64,000 bases of DNA from positions 1 to 64,000 of the forward strand of contig CAVYQL010000003.1 in assembly GCA_963770645.1 (NCBI GenBank), given 5' to 3'. Positions 7,805 to 16,541 of the stretch are shown one piece after another. The position numbers and the translations under genes are program-made. The notes under the pieces were generated by a model that was not told the origin of the DNA, searched no databases, and saw only the letters and a program-made list of their open reading frames with translations. This stretch comes from Bog-473 sp963770645. Its GTDB lineage: Bacteria; Actinomycetota; Acidimicrobiia; Acidimicrobiales; RAAP-2. Every line of letters begins with the position of its first letter. Within the stretch, counting starts at the first letter, position 1.

Positions 7805-9274
7805 GTGCTTCTGGGACTTGATATCGGCACTGGCGGTACCCGGGCTGTTTTGGTTAACGAAGACGGCGCTGTCGTTGGCTCGGGGGCGGTGGAGCACGCG
7901 CCGTTTCGCAGCCCCCACCCCGGTTGGGCCGAGCAGGATCCCGAGGATTGGTGGAGGGCCGCCCAGGGAGCGATCCGCGAAGTGCTAAGCGCCGCTGGGT
8001 CACCGGCCATCGAGGCGGTCGGGCTCACTGGGCAGATGCATGGGGCGGTTATGCTCGACGCGGCCGGTGAGGTGCTGCGGCCATCACTGATCTGGTGCGA
8101 TCAGCGGACGGACGAGGAGTGCGACTGGCTGCACGCCGAGATCGGACGGGAGCGACTGATCGAGTTGACGGCGAATCCAGCGCTGCCCAACTTCACGCTG
8201 AGCAAGCTGCTGTGGGTGAGGAAGCACGAACCTGAGGTCTTCGCCAGGATTGCGCACGTGCTCTGCCCGAAGGATTATGTCCGCTATCGGCTGACGGGAA
8301 CCTATGCGATGGATGTGCAGGAGGCGTCCGGAACGCTCCTGCTCGACGTCGCGCATCGCCGCTGGTCATCGGAAGTTGCGCGGATCGCGGGCATTCCTGA
8401 GTCCTGGCTGCCCGAACTTTTCGAGTCTCAGGAAATTTGCGCGAAGGTCTCGGAGGGGGGTGCCGGGCATACCGGGCTGGCGGCGGGCACTCCGGTGGTG
8501 GCGGGAGCCGGGGACCAGGGGGCCGGTGCGGTCGGGATGGGCATCCTGGCACCGGGGTCCGTGTCGGCAACCATCGGGACCTCGGGAGTTGTATTCGCCG
8601 CTACCGCTGCGCCTACCCGCGATCCGCAGGGGCGGCTGCATACGTTCTGCCATGCGGTGCCGGGGCGGTGGCACGTCATGGGGGTGACGCAGGCAGCCGG
8701 GCTGTCGCTGCGCTGGCTGCGGGATACCATCGCTCCGGGCGTGGATTACGACACTCTCACGGCAGCCGCGGCACAGGTCCCGGCGGGAAGCGATGGGCTG
8801 CTGTGGACGCCGTACCTGCTGGGCGAGCGGACTCCGCATCTGGACTCCACGGCGCGGGCGGCGTTCGTGGGGCTAACGGCAGGGCATACGCGGGCTCACC
8901 TGGTGCGAGCGGTGCTGGAGGGCGTGGCGTACTCGCTCAAGGATACCTTTACCCTCTTCGGCGAGCTGGGGATTCCGGTGAAGGGTGTCAGGCTAGGCGG
9001 TGGGGGCGCTCGTGGTCCGTTGTGGCGGGAGATCCAGGCGGCGGTCTATGGCCACACGGCCGACGTGCTGGTGGCCGAGGAAGGCGGAGCGTTCGGCGCG
9101 GCGCTGCTGGCCGGCGTTGGCGCGGGTGTCTGGCCCGATCTCGAGGCCGCTTGCGGTGCGGCGATCGAGGTTGCACAGCAGATTGAGCCTGACGCGAAGA
9201 CCGTGGAGCGGTATTCTGTGGGATATCAGGCGTACCGGAAGATTTATCCCGCGCTAAAGGGCATTCAGGGCTAG
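7805..9274 (+). CDS. xylB: Xylulokinase (FGGY family)
   Basis: An ATP-dependent kinase making xylulose 5-phosphate for the pentose phosphate pathway. About 489 residues, the usual length. Seen: LLGLDIGTGGTRA at the N-terminus, GLTGQMHGAVMLD, WCDQRTDEEC, the signature GVAYSLKDTF and the ATP-site motif LGGGGARGPLWREI. The frame also has TTG at 7799, but the GGGGG at 7794-7798 is well spaced only for GTG at 7805. No xylose isomerase or transporter is adjacent. The next gene starts 34 bases after its stop codon. Confidence 0.88.
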   Translation: MLLGLDIGTGGTRAVLVNEDGAVVGSGAVEHAPFRSPHPGWAEQDPEDWWRAAQGAIREVLSAAGSPAIEAVGLTGQMHGAVMLDAAGEVLRPSLIWCDQRTDEECDWLHAEIGRERLIELTANPALPNFTLSKLLWVRKHEPEVFARIAHVLCPKDYVRYRLTGTYAMDVQEASGTLLLDVAHRRWSSEVARIAGIPESWLPELFESQEICAKVSEGGAGHTGLAAGTPVVAGAGDQGAGAVGMGILAPGSVSATIGTSGVVFAATAAPTRDPQGRLHTFCHAVPGRWHVMGVTQAAGLSLRWLRDTIAPGVDYDTLTAAAAQVPAGSDGLLWTPYLLGERTPHLDSTARAAFVGLTAGHTRAHLVRAVLEGVAYSLKDTFTLFGELGIPVKGVRLGGGGARGPLWREIQAAVYGHTADVLVAEEGGAFGAALLAGVGAGVWPDLEAACGAAIEVAQQIEPDAKTVERYSVGYQAYRKIYPALKGIQG

Positions 9275-9308
9275 CTTCCGGGGGTCTTTCCTCGCTGTTG
9301 GGGAGGCG

Positions 9309-9650
9309 ATGGTGCTTCTCGAAATCGGCAGGGCGGTTTCGTTCATTACGAGCATTCTCTCGCTGTGTGCCTTGATGGCGAGTGCGTTCTTTGTTCCGGG
9401 CAGCCGGTGGGAAGAGCGGCTGGTTGGTTCCCTGCTGTGGATCGCACTGGCCGGGTGCGTATGCTTTGCCAGCGGGCTCGTCTTTCAGTGGGCGGGGCGA
9501 TCCGTAGAGCATGTCGACGCTCCGGTGATGCGGACTCTTCCAGTCAAGCTCTATTTCTGGGCACTGACGGGAATGGCGGTTCTGTTCGTCCTTTCCTGGT
9601 ACCTCGAGGAGTATTACGTTCCTCTGCTGTGGCGAAACCAGCTGCACTGA
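9309..9650 (+). CDS. Hypothetical three-span membrane protein
   Basis: 113 residues with hydrophobic spans near 8-27, 38-60 and 80-98, ending in a charged tail (LEEYYVPLLWRNQLH). It starts 34 bases after xylB and may be co-transcribed with it. I do not recognise a family. Confidence 0.55.
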   Translation: MVLLEIGRAVSFITSILSLCALMASAFFVPGSRWEERLVGSLLWIALAGCVCFASGLVFQWAGRSVEHVDAPVMRTLPVKLYFWALTGMAVLFVLSWYLEEYYVPLLWRNQLH

Positions 9651-10142
9651 TTTGCAGTTTCAGGCTTCCTGTTCCGGAAACTCCTGCCTACCCCTCCCCC
9701 GCTTCTTTCAGTTGCTTGTAACCGTTTGATTCGATGGACTTTGCCGGATTAGGCGACGCAAAAAGTTGAAATCATGGGGCTTATTGTAAAGATTTGATTC
9801 TACTGCGGTTATCTGACCAAGTGGCAGATGGGTTCGTCAAAGACAAGGCCCGGCTGCACCTTACGGGGAGCGGCTGGGCCTCAAGTCTCTATTTCTATTG
9901 TAACGATTCAGCGGAAATTGTCGGCCAACTAACGGGGCCTGCTTGAGTACGCCATTGCTGACGGCTACGGTGCACGGTCGTGGGTCCATCTGAATCCTGG
10001 CCGTCGATCAGTTTGGACCTCAGTGGATGGGGGTAAACACTAGCGTTTCCCAGTACTTATCCGTTGAATTGGGCTGAACCGTGCTCAATGTTGTTTTGGT
10101 GTGGTTTCATCCATCGAGGCAGTCCGGGCCGGAGGACTCATC
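9651..10142. other. 492-base intergenic region
   Basis: No gene seen. It holds a near-repeat TTGTAA-NN-R-TTTGATTC at 9716-9732 and 9784-9800 (14 of 17 bases match) and one copy of the hairpin-plus-promoter-like element described separately (9840-9936). The rest shows nothing I can name. Confidence 0.5.
9840..9936 (-). ncRNA. Element A copy 1: promoter-like box plus hairpin, possible small RNA
   Basis: Read on the minus strand, TTAGTTGGCCGAC is followed 20 bases after TTGGCC by TACAAT, then AGAAATAGAGAC, then an imperfect 12-bp hairpin (arms 9870-9881 and 9846-9857) and TGTCTTT. A related sequence occurs at 43320-43415 in the same layout. Both lie downstream of a minus-strand gene. It could be a short transcript with its own promoter and terminator, or only a conserved terminator region. 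Confidence 0.35.
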
Positions 10143-12050
10143 CTAATAGGTTGGCGGTACTCCTGTCTTCTGAACGATCGTGCGGTAGCGAGGATCGGAG
10201 TGGAGAAAGTCGTAGGCGGGATCTCTCTGGATCCAGAGAGCGTCCGTGGCACGTTGGCGGTAGCCCTCCTCGAGCAGAGCGAGCGTCCGCTCTTTGTCGC
10301 CAAGCCGCGCGTAATAACTGGCCAGCTCGACAGGAGAGACGTAGCGACTCTTCGACTGGATGAGACGCCGGTCAAGCTGCCACCGAACGAAACCGCGGGC
10401 ACCGCCCCGATCGTAGGCATGCCGCAGGTTCGCGGCCGACTGAGGATCTCCGGTCAGAATATGCCATCTGGCCCAGGCGTCAACGGCTGCCTTGTAGTTG
10501 CCCATACGTCGCGAGGTATCCATCTCCATCCCAAGGAGATCGGGATTGTTGGGATCTGCTTCCATCCGCAGCCGTATTTCCGCGAGCGCTGCATCGAATT
10601 GGCGCGCAGGTACGTAAAGTGAGGCGAGAGCGTAGGGCCGTGAGAACGGATCAATTTCCATCGCCTTCTTTCCCAAATCGATGGCTTCTGCATCCCGGTT
10701 GACTGCCTGCAACAGACAGGCGCGCAGGTAATACAGCTCGCCGTCCTGCGGATCGAGGCTGATGGCGCGCAGAATCTCCCGGTCGGCGTCTGCCCAATCC
10801 CATCGATCGATCAGGAACATTGCACCCATGGCCTGGTGCGCCTGCGGCAGGTTCGGATCCAGTTCAAGCGCGCGTTCGGCTGCCTGCTCCTCCGGAACGA
10901 TGCTGGTGCGGGGGTCGAGAATATCGCCGGCAATACCCTCCCCGTAATAGTCGGCAAGTCCCGCCCAAGCCAGCGCATAATCGGGCTGGAGATCGATCGC
11001 CTTCCGGAACCAGGCTCCCGACTCCTCCATGTGGTCGCCGAACCACAGATACTGGCCGTGCAGGTAGGCATCATGCGCTGCCGGATTTACATAGCGGATG
11101 GCCTTCACGGCCGGGGCTGCGCGATGCAGCTGCCTCGCAATGGCTTTGGCCGCCTCGTCCGGCAGTGCAACATCGTTCGCATCGCGTTCGTAGCTGTCGG
11201 CCCAGAGATGTGAATCGGTGTCCGCCCGGATCAGCTGCAGAGTCATATGGACCTGATCGGCGGAACGGGACACCGAGCCTTCGAGGATTGCGTCCACGTG
11301 GAGCGCTCGTGCGATTTCCGGAAGCGGCCGGCGAGCCCCACGGTACTGCATCACCGAAGTTCTGGAGACAATGCGGAGAGTTGAATCTTTCGCGAGCATC
11401 GTGATCAGCTCGTCGGTCATGCCATCTGCAAAGTAGTCCTGAGAGGAATCTCCGGACAGGTTATCGAGGGGAAGCACGGCCAGCGACTGGATCGGTTCGC
11501 TCGCTCGCAACCTCCAGTGGATCAGCAAGCCTGCCGCAAGCGCTCCGAGCGCGATACAGGCGGCGATAAGAAGCCAGCGCGGCCGCCGATTTCCAGCGAT
11601 TCCGACAGAAGGAGCCGAAGCGAGATCCTGCATCTGTGGCGTTTCTGTGTATGACTTAAGTTCCAGGATTCCTCTCGCTCCATTGACTGGCGCAATGAAG
11701 CGGTATCCGATACGCGGAATGGTCTCGATGTAACGGGGAGAGCCTGCCGAATCGCCCAAGGCGTCGCGGAGTTTCTGGATGGACTTATTCAGTCCGTGAT
11801 CGAAATCAACAAAAACATCGGACGGCCAGAGGCGTCGCCTGAGTTCCTCACGAGTCACGATCTCGCCAGGGCGTTCGAGGAGCAACGACAAGACCTGAAT
11901 TGGCTGCTGGTGCAGCCGAATCTTTGCTCCGTTCCTGGTGAGCTGGCGAGTCCTGAGATCGAGCTCAAACAGGCCGAACGAACGGTTTTCGGTGGGTGAA
12001 ACCGTCACTCCACACCCCGCCAGCCAGTGCGAATCGAGTCTAGCACTCAC
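10143..12050 (-). CDS. CadC-like winged-helix regulator with membrane span and TPR repeats
   Basis: A 635-residue membrane-anchored regulator. An OmpR/PhoB-type DNA-binding domain (about residues 24-118, with IVTREELRRRLWP and YIETIPRIGYRF) is followed by one transmembrane span (about 157-180). Then comes a domain starting SLAVLPLDNLSGD with YFADGMTDELI, as in TolB-N/FlgO-like sensor regions. The C-terminal half is a series of TPR units (about 320-610). This design is common in Acidobacteriota. Ligand and targets are unknown. It may control the secreted-protein gene that starts divergently at 12238. The start could also be a GTG about 15 codons in. Confidence 0.85.
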   Translation of the reverse strand: MSARLDSHWLAGCGVTVSPTENRSFGLFELDLRTRQLTRNGAKIRLHQQPIQVLSLLLERPGEIVTREELRRRLWPSDVFVDFDHGLNKSIQKLRDALGDSAGSPRYIETIPRIGYRFIAPVNGARGILELKSYTETPQMQDLASAPSVGIAGNRRPRWLLIAACIALGALAAGLLIHWRLRASEPIQSLAVLPLDNLSGDSSQDYFADGMTDELITMLAKDSTLRIVSRTSVMQYRGARRPLPEIARALHVDAILEGSVSRSADQVHMTLQLIRADTDSHLWADSYERDANDVALPDEAAKAIARQLHRAAPAVKAIRYVNPAAHDAYLHGQYLWFGDHMEESGAWFRKAIDLQPDYALAWAGLADYYGEGIAGDILDPRTSIVPEEQAAERALELDPNLPQAHQAMGAMFLIDRWDWADADREILRAISLDPQDGELYYLRACLLQAVNRDAEAIDLGKKAMEIDPFSRPYALASLYVPARQFDAALAEIRLRMEADPNNPDLLGMEMDTSRRMGNYKAAVDAWARWHILTGDPQSAANLRHAYDRGGARGFVRWQLDRRLIQSKSRYVSPVELASYYARLGDKERTLALLEEGYRQRATDALWIQRDPAYDFLHSDPRYRTIVQKTGVPPTY

Positions 12051-12237
12051 ATGCTACGCGTGCATCCACCTCCCGATCGCCTGCAGCAGCGAGGGACAAG
12101 TTCTTGTAACTAGCTGCTGCAGAAGGAATTGCTCGGGGAGAAACAATTCGCCGCGCAGGCATTGCTCCCGGATCGGCAGTGGTGGAGACTCGGACCCACT
12201 TTGCTCGCCCATCGCGAGGAAAGAGGAGAAGAAACCA

Positions 12238-12852
12238 TGAACCTAGTTATGAAGAAAGTAAAACGGCTCCAGCGGGAGACGCCGTTCACCAGCCGGAGTC
12301 TTTGGCGGCGCTCTGGCGCTGCTCTCGGATCTTGCGGCACTGCTGTTCGGTGCAACCAGCGCCAACGCTGCCTGTGGGCTGACGGGCACGGGGTCGAAAG
12401 AGTTCGATCGGACCTCCGATGCTGGCGCAGGCAGGAAACAATCAGGACGACGGCTTCGCCCGGTCAACTGGGCAGCTCCGTGAGGGCCTGTGGCGCGTCG
12501 TCTACACCGCGGGCGGCAGTACATTCAACAAGACGCTCGATCAATGGCACAGTGATGGGACCGAGTTTGAAAATGCCTGGCTGCCACCGATACAGGCAAT
12601 ATCTGTTTCGGCGTCTGGAAGGAAGTCGCGCCAAGAACGAGGTTGCTCCATCACATCGGATGGCTCTTCACTCCAGGCAGCACTCCCCCTACAGCCAGTG
12701 GCACCTTCACGCTGGACGAGACGAACACCGTGTCTCGTGACGGCAAAACCTACACCGGTACTTTCACCTTCAAGACGTTCGATAGCACGGGGGCCCCAAC
12801 GGGCTTCGAGGAGAAGGGTACGATCGCCGCAACACGAATCACCGTCGATTGA
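12238..12852 (+). CDS. Secreted hypothetical protein, frameshifted
   Basis: Coding signal continues through three frames. First comes an ATG at 12238 with a basic N-terminus, then a signal-peptide core (ALALLSDLAALLFGATSANA) in another frame, then REGLWRVVYTAGGSTFNKTL, and finally a frame at 12643-12852 with GWLFTPGSTPP, SRDGKTYTGTFTFKTFD and the stop. Together they make an about 190-residue exported protein like a conserved acidobacterial family whose members read DGNxCMGVW and YSGTFTLD. Function is unknown. Breaks lie near 12300, 12430 and 12600. They are probably sequencing indels, as conserved segments are intact on both sides. Confidence 0.55.
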
Positions 12853-12903
12853 GAAGGGCACCAACTCCCAAAGTCTTTCTTGGGGCTCTGGAACCGGCCT
12901 CCA

Positions 12904-12947
12904 GGTCCTTCACTCCAATCAGGGGGATCTAACCGGAGTGAAGGACC
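12904..12947. repeat. Perfect 13-bp inverted repeat
   Basis: GGTCCTTCACTCC (12904-12916) and GGAGTGAAGGACC (12935-12947) flank an 18-base spacer, 52 bases after the secreted-protein gene. There is no T tract after either arm, so it may be a processed-end hairpin or a protein site rather than an intrinsic terminator. Confidence 0.6.
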
Positions 12948-13064
12948 ACGTGCGTGATCGTGCTCTGGACGACTGCCTCATCTGCGAGGCGCTCAGCTAG
13001 CGCCGATCCGTAATGTCGGCTTGTATTTACAAACCGTCCGGCCCGCGATTTGAATGAGCCGAAA

Positions 13065-13166
13065 CTAGTTCACTCTCTGCACCTGCGGCGACTTCCACTC
13101 GTCATTCAGCAATTCCAGCTTTGGCCAGTAGTAGCGCATCGCCATCATGAACGGCCCAGAAGGCAT
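13065..13166 (-). pseudogene. C-terminal remnant of a DUF1254/DUF1214-type protein
   Basis: On the minus strand, PSGPFMMAMRYYWPKLELLN is followed by DEWKSPQVQRVN and a stop. This matches the conserved C-terminus of DUF1254/DUF1214 proteins (GPF..xLRxYWPK...L.G.W.PP.V.RV). No matching upstream domain follows; the AraC gene occupies the sequence from 13268. It is probably a decayed or truncated copy, though an unresolved frameshift could hide a little more. Confidence 0.45.
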
Positions 13167-13267
13167 TTACCGGCGGCAAGATCCAGATTCTTGCGGCTGC
13201 CACGATTTCTTATTCACGCGAGGAAGCGAGAACAGCAATGGCGAGGCTGCCGGTTTGAAACTCCTGT

Positions 13268-14337
13268 TCAAACGGACTGCCTCGGGCAAAGGCGCAATAA
13301 TCTATTGCGCCGTATGCCCGGAGTTGGCGAGCTTTGATCCAACCGCCGATCGCATATCAACCTGCGACCAGTTCGAGCCGATTGGCGCGGGCGGCTTCCC
13401 CCTCGCTGATGTGGAGGAGAAGCCGCTTTGCGGCCGCGACTGTATTGCCGCGGCGAACAGCCCATGACCCTCTTGAAGGCGGTGCTGAAGGCGCTTTCGG
13501 ATTCGTAGCCGAGCGACAGGGCAATGGCGGAGACGGGATCGCTGGAATTCGTCAGCCGGTCGCCGGCCAGCAGCATTCGCCAGCGCGTCAGGTATTCCAT
13601 GGGCGACTCGCCAACCGTCTCTTTGAATTTCAGGGCAAAGGTCGATCGCGACATGCCGGCACGCTCCGCCAGTTCCTGTAAGGTCCAGCGATGCGCCGGA
13701 TCGCCGTGCATGGAGGTGATCGCCGCGCTCATCTGTTTATCTGCCAGGGCGAAGAGCCAGCCGACACCGCCTCTCAGCCCTTCGGCCAGATGCAGCCGCA
13801 GGGCCTGAACCAGGATCATCTGGGCGAGCTGTTGCGCGACCAGAAAACCTCCCGGCTGCGGCTCGAGCAGTTCCTGCCTCATTCGCTCCAGAGACCAGCG
13901 CAGCGCTGCCTTGTCCGATTCTTTCCGGATATGCACGATGGGCGGCAACACCCCCAGCAGGATGCCGGCATGACTGCCGCCAAGGGTGAAATAGCCGCCG
14001 ACGATACAGCAATTCGCCACCGCCATTCAGAGTGACGATGCCGCCATTCCTGCGCGCTGTCGTAAGAATCGCGAGGGCGTCGACCGGTGTGAGGGTCAGA
14101 GTCGCTTGCCAGGCGGAAAGGCCACCCGCGCGGCAGCAGGAAGCAGTCTCCCGCCGTTAAACGCACTGCGTCGGGAACTCCGTCCACGGACAGCCAGCAC
14201 TGGCCGGAGACCACCGCGTAGCACTTGATGCCTTCGTACTGCGGGAACTGGATGGACAGCTCTCCACCGACATCAAAGCCGCCGGACAAGTAGTTGCGCA
14301 GCTTCAGCAAGGAAAGAACATCAGAGAGCGGATCCAT
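13268..14337 (-). CDS. AraC-family regulator with cupin sensor domain, frameshifted
   Basis: An N-terminal AraC-binding (cupin_6-like) domain is read in one frame (MDPLSDVLSLLKLRNYLSGG, then GIKCYAVVSGQCWLSVDGVP and DCFLLPRGWPF). It continues near 14,010-14,080 in a second frame with LLGVLPPIVHI. The C-terminal two helix-turn-helix motifs follow: TLQELAERAGMSRSTFALKF and DPVSAIALSLGYESESAFST, ending near GCSPRQYSRG. The tail beyond that to 13268 looks like out-of-frame read-through. It is divergent from the epimerase gene at 14465, and the 127-base gap is the likely control region for both, as is common for this family. Confidence 0.8.
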
Positions 14338-14464
14338 GTGCCATCCCGGACGATTGCGAAGATAATACGGACTCCTGATATAGATCGTATCTCCTTCACG
14401 CCCATCTACTCATCACGGGACCGCGGAATGCGGTCACCAATCGAGCACAAAGGAGAGTTTTTCC

Positions 14465-15357
14465 ATGCGAGTTTTCCTCACCGGTGCTACAGGCTTTATC
14501 GGTTCTGCCCTTGTTCCGGAATTAATCAACGCGGGTCATCAGGTCTCGGTCTCACTCGTTCCGACGCGGGCGCCAAATCCCTTACCGCCGCCGGCGCTCA
14601 GCCGCATCGAGGCGATCTTGAAGACCTCGAAAGCCTGCGCAGCGGAGCAGCTCAGTCCGACGCCGTCATTCACACCGCCTTCATCCACGACTTCTCGAAG
14701 TTCGTTGAAAACTGCGAGATCGACAGGCGCGCCATCGAGGCTCTCGGCGACGCGCTCGAAGGCTCGAAGCGCCCCTTGCTCGTCACATCCGGGCTCGGGC
14801 TTCTGGTGCGCGGCCGCGCAGCGACGGAGGATGACATGCCGCCGCCGCCCAACCCGGCAACCTACCCCCGCGCCTCCGAAGCGGCCGGCGACGCGCTATT
14901 GGCCCGCGGTGTGAATGTGTCGGTGGTGCGTCTTCCCCAGGTCCACAATACGGTCAAGCAGGGCCTCGTCACCTATTCAATCGCGGTAGCTCGCCAGAAG
15001 GGCGTCTCGGCGTACATAGGCGACGGACTCAACCGCTGGGCCGCGGCCCACGTTCTCGACACTGCCCGCCTCTACAGGCTGGCGCTCGAGAAGGCAGAGC
15101 CGGGCGCAAGGTACCACGCCGTAGCAGAAGAGGGAGTCTCCGCCCGGGACATTGCCGAGGCGATTGGCCGCGGCCTCAAAGTCCCGACTGTCTCCTTGAC
15201 CCCGGAAGAAGCAGCCGGACATTTCGGCTGGCTTGCCATGTTCGCGGGCCTCGACATTGTGGCCTCCAGCGCGCAGACGCAGGAGCGCCTCGGATGGCGC
15301 CCGACCGGGCCTGGGCTGATTGCCGATCTCGAACAAATGCGCTACTTCGAAGCCTGA
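14465..15357 (+). CDS. NAD(P)-dependent epimerase/SDR-family protein, frameshifted
   Basis: An atypical short-chain dehydrogenase of about 297 residues. The start at 14465 has AAGGAGAG upstream and begins MRVFLTGATGFIGSALVPEL, the nucleotide-binding GxxGxxG motif. Near 14,550 one C appears missing (VSVS instead of VLGLTRSD). From there the second frame runs to the end with DAVIHTAFIHDFS, RPLLVTSGLG, VSVVRLPQVHN and HYAV-like features. Such proteins act on sugar nucleotides or small carbonyls, and the substrate is not predictable. It is probably regulated by the divergent AraC protein. Confidence 0.8.
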
Positions 15358-15366
15358 ACAGACTGT

Positions 15367-15397
15367 GTACCTGCGGCGCGAGATGCGCTGCAGGTAC
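15367..15397. other. Strong 13-bp hairpin between epimerase and tdh
   Basis: GTACCTGC (15367-15374) pairs with GCAGGTAC (15390-15397), and the stem extends inward by five more pairs including one G-T. It lies 10 bases after the epimerase stop codon. No T tract follows. It could protect the 3' end of the mRNA or terminate with help. Confidence 0.5.
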
Positions 15398-15490
15398 CTG
15401 GCAGGCTGCGCATTTCAACTCAACAGGCTTCACTGCTACGATTGCTCTTATGGTTCGAAAGCATGACGAGAATTCCCGGTTGAGGAATTC

Positions 15491-16526
15491 ATGAGGGCAT
15501 TAGTAAAGAGCCGCGCGGAACGCGGCTTATGGCTGGAAGACATCGCAGAACCCACCATCGGCATCAATGACGTGCTGATCCGCGTGCGCTACACGGGTAT
15601 CTGCGGAACCGACGTTCACATATACCAGTGGGACGAGTGGGCACAGAAGACGATCCCTGTGCCGATGGCCATCGGGCATGAGTTTGTCGGAGAGATTGTC
15701 GAGGTCGGATCGAACGTAAACGACTTCTATCCGGGCGACATCGTGAGCGGCGAGGGGCACGTCACATGCGGACGCTGCCGCAACTGTCTCGCAGGACGAC
15801 GTCATCTGTGCGCTTACACCTCGGGCGTCGGCGTCAATCGGCCCGGGGCGTTCGCTGAATTCATCGCCCTGCCGATGAGCAATATCTGGCGGCACGATCC
15901 TGACATCAATCAGGAAGTCGCAGCCATCTTCGATCCCTTTGGCAACGCCGTGCACACCGCTCTCTCATTTCCTGTGCTGGGCGAAGACGTATTGATTACC
16001 GGCGCCGGACCGATCGGAATCATGGCAATACCCGTCGTTCGTCACGCCGGCGCGCGCCACGTTGTTGTCACTGACCTCAATCCTTTCCGCCTGGAACTGG
16101 CACGCAAAATGGGCGCGACCCTCGCCGTGAACACGCTGGAAACGCCGTCTTGCAGAAGTACAGAAGCAACTCGGGATGCGGGAAGGATTCGACGTGGGGC
16201 TGGAGATGTCCGGCAATCCCGCAGCCATGCAGGAGATGGTCGCGAACATGAGTCACGGAGCCAAGATCGCCATGCTCGGAATTCCGGCGAAGCCGATGCC
16301 GATTGACTGGCGGGCGGTCATCTTCAACATGCTGACGATCAAGGGCATCTACGGACGGGAGATGTACGAGACGTGGTACAAGATGAGCGTCATGATCGAA
16401 TCCGGTCTCGACATTTCGCCCGTTATTACCCACCGTTTCAGCTACCGGGACTTTCAGCAAGGATTCGATGCGATGATTTCGGGCCAGACCGGAAAGGTAA
16501 TTCTGGACTGGACCCACGTTGTCTGA
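15491..16526 (+). CDS. tdh: L-threonine 3-dehydrogenase, frameshifted
   Basis: A zinc-dependent medium-chain dehydrogenase converting L-threonine to 2-amino-3-oxobutyrate with NAD. Seen: catalytic zinc ligands C38 and H63-E64, the structural zinc cysteines C93, C96, C99 and C107, the NAD motif GAGPIG (171-176), and the Tdh-specific C-terminal block KGIYGREMYETWYKM and SGLDISPVITHRF. The frame shifts near 16,145-16,160. The N-terminal part runs to about NTLETP and the C-terminal part resumes at QKQLGMREGFDVGLEMSGN. Probably a sequencing indel. The usual partner gene kbl is not adjacent. Confidence 0.88.
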
Positions 16527-16541
16527 GGACTCCAGCGTGAG

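Noticed and set aside
10064..10363. Plus-strand frames near 10.1-11.4 kb
   Set aside because: They overlay the CadC-like gene on the minus strand and show no motifs.
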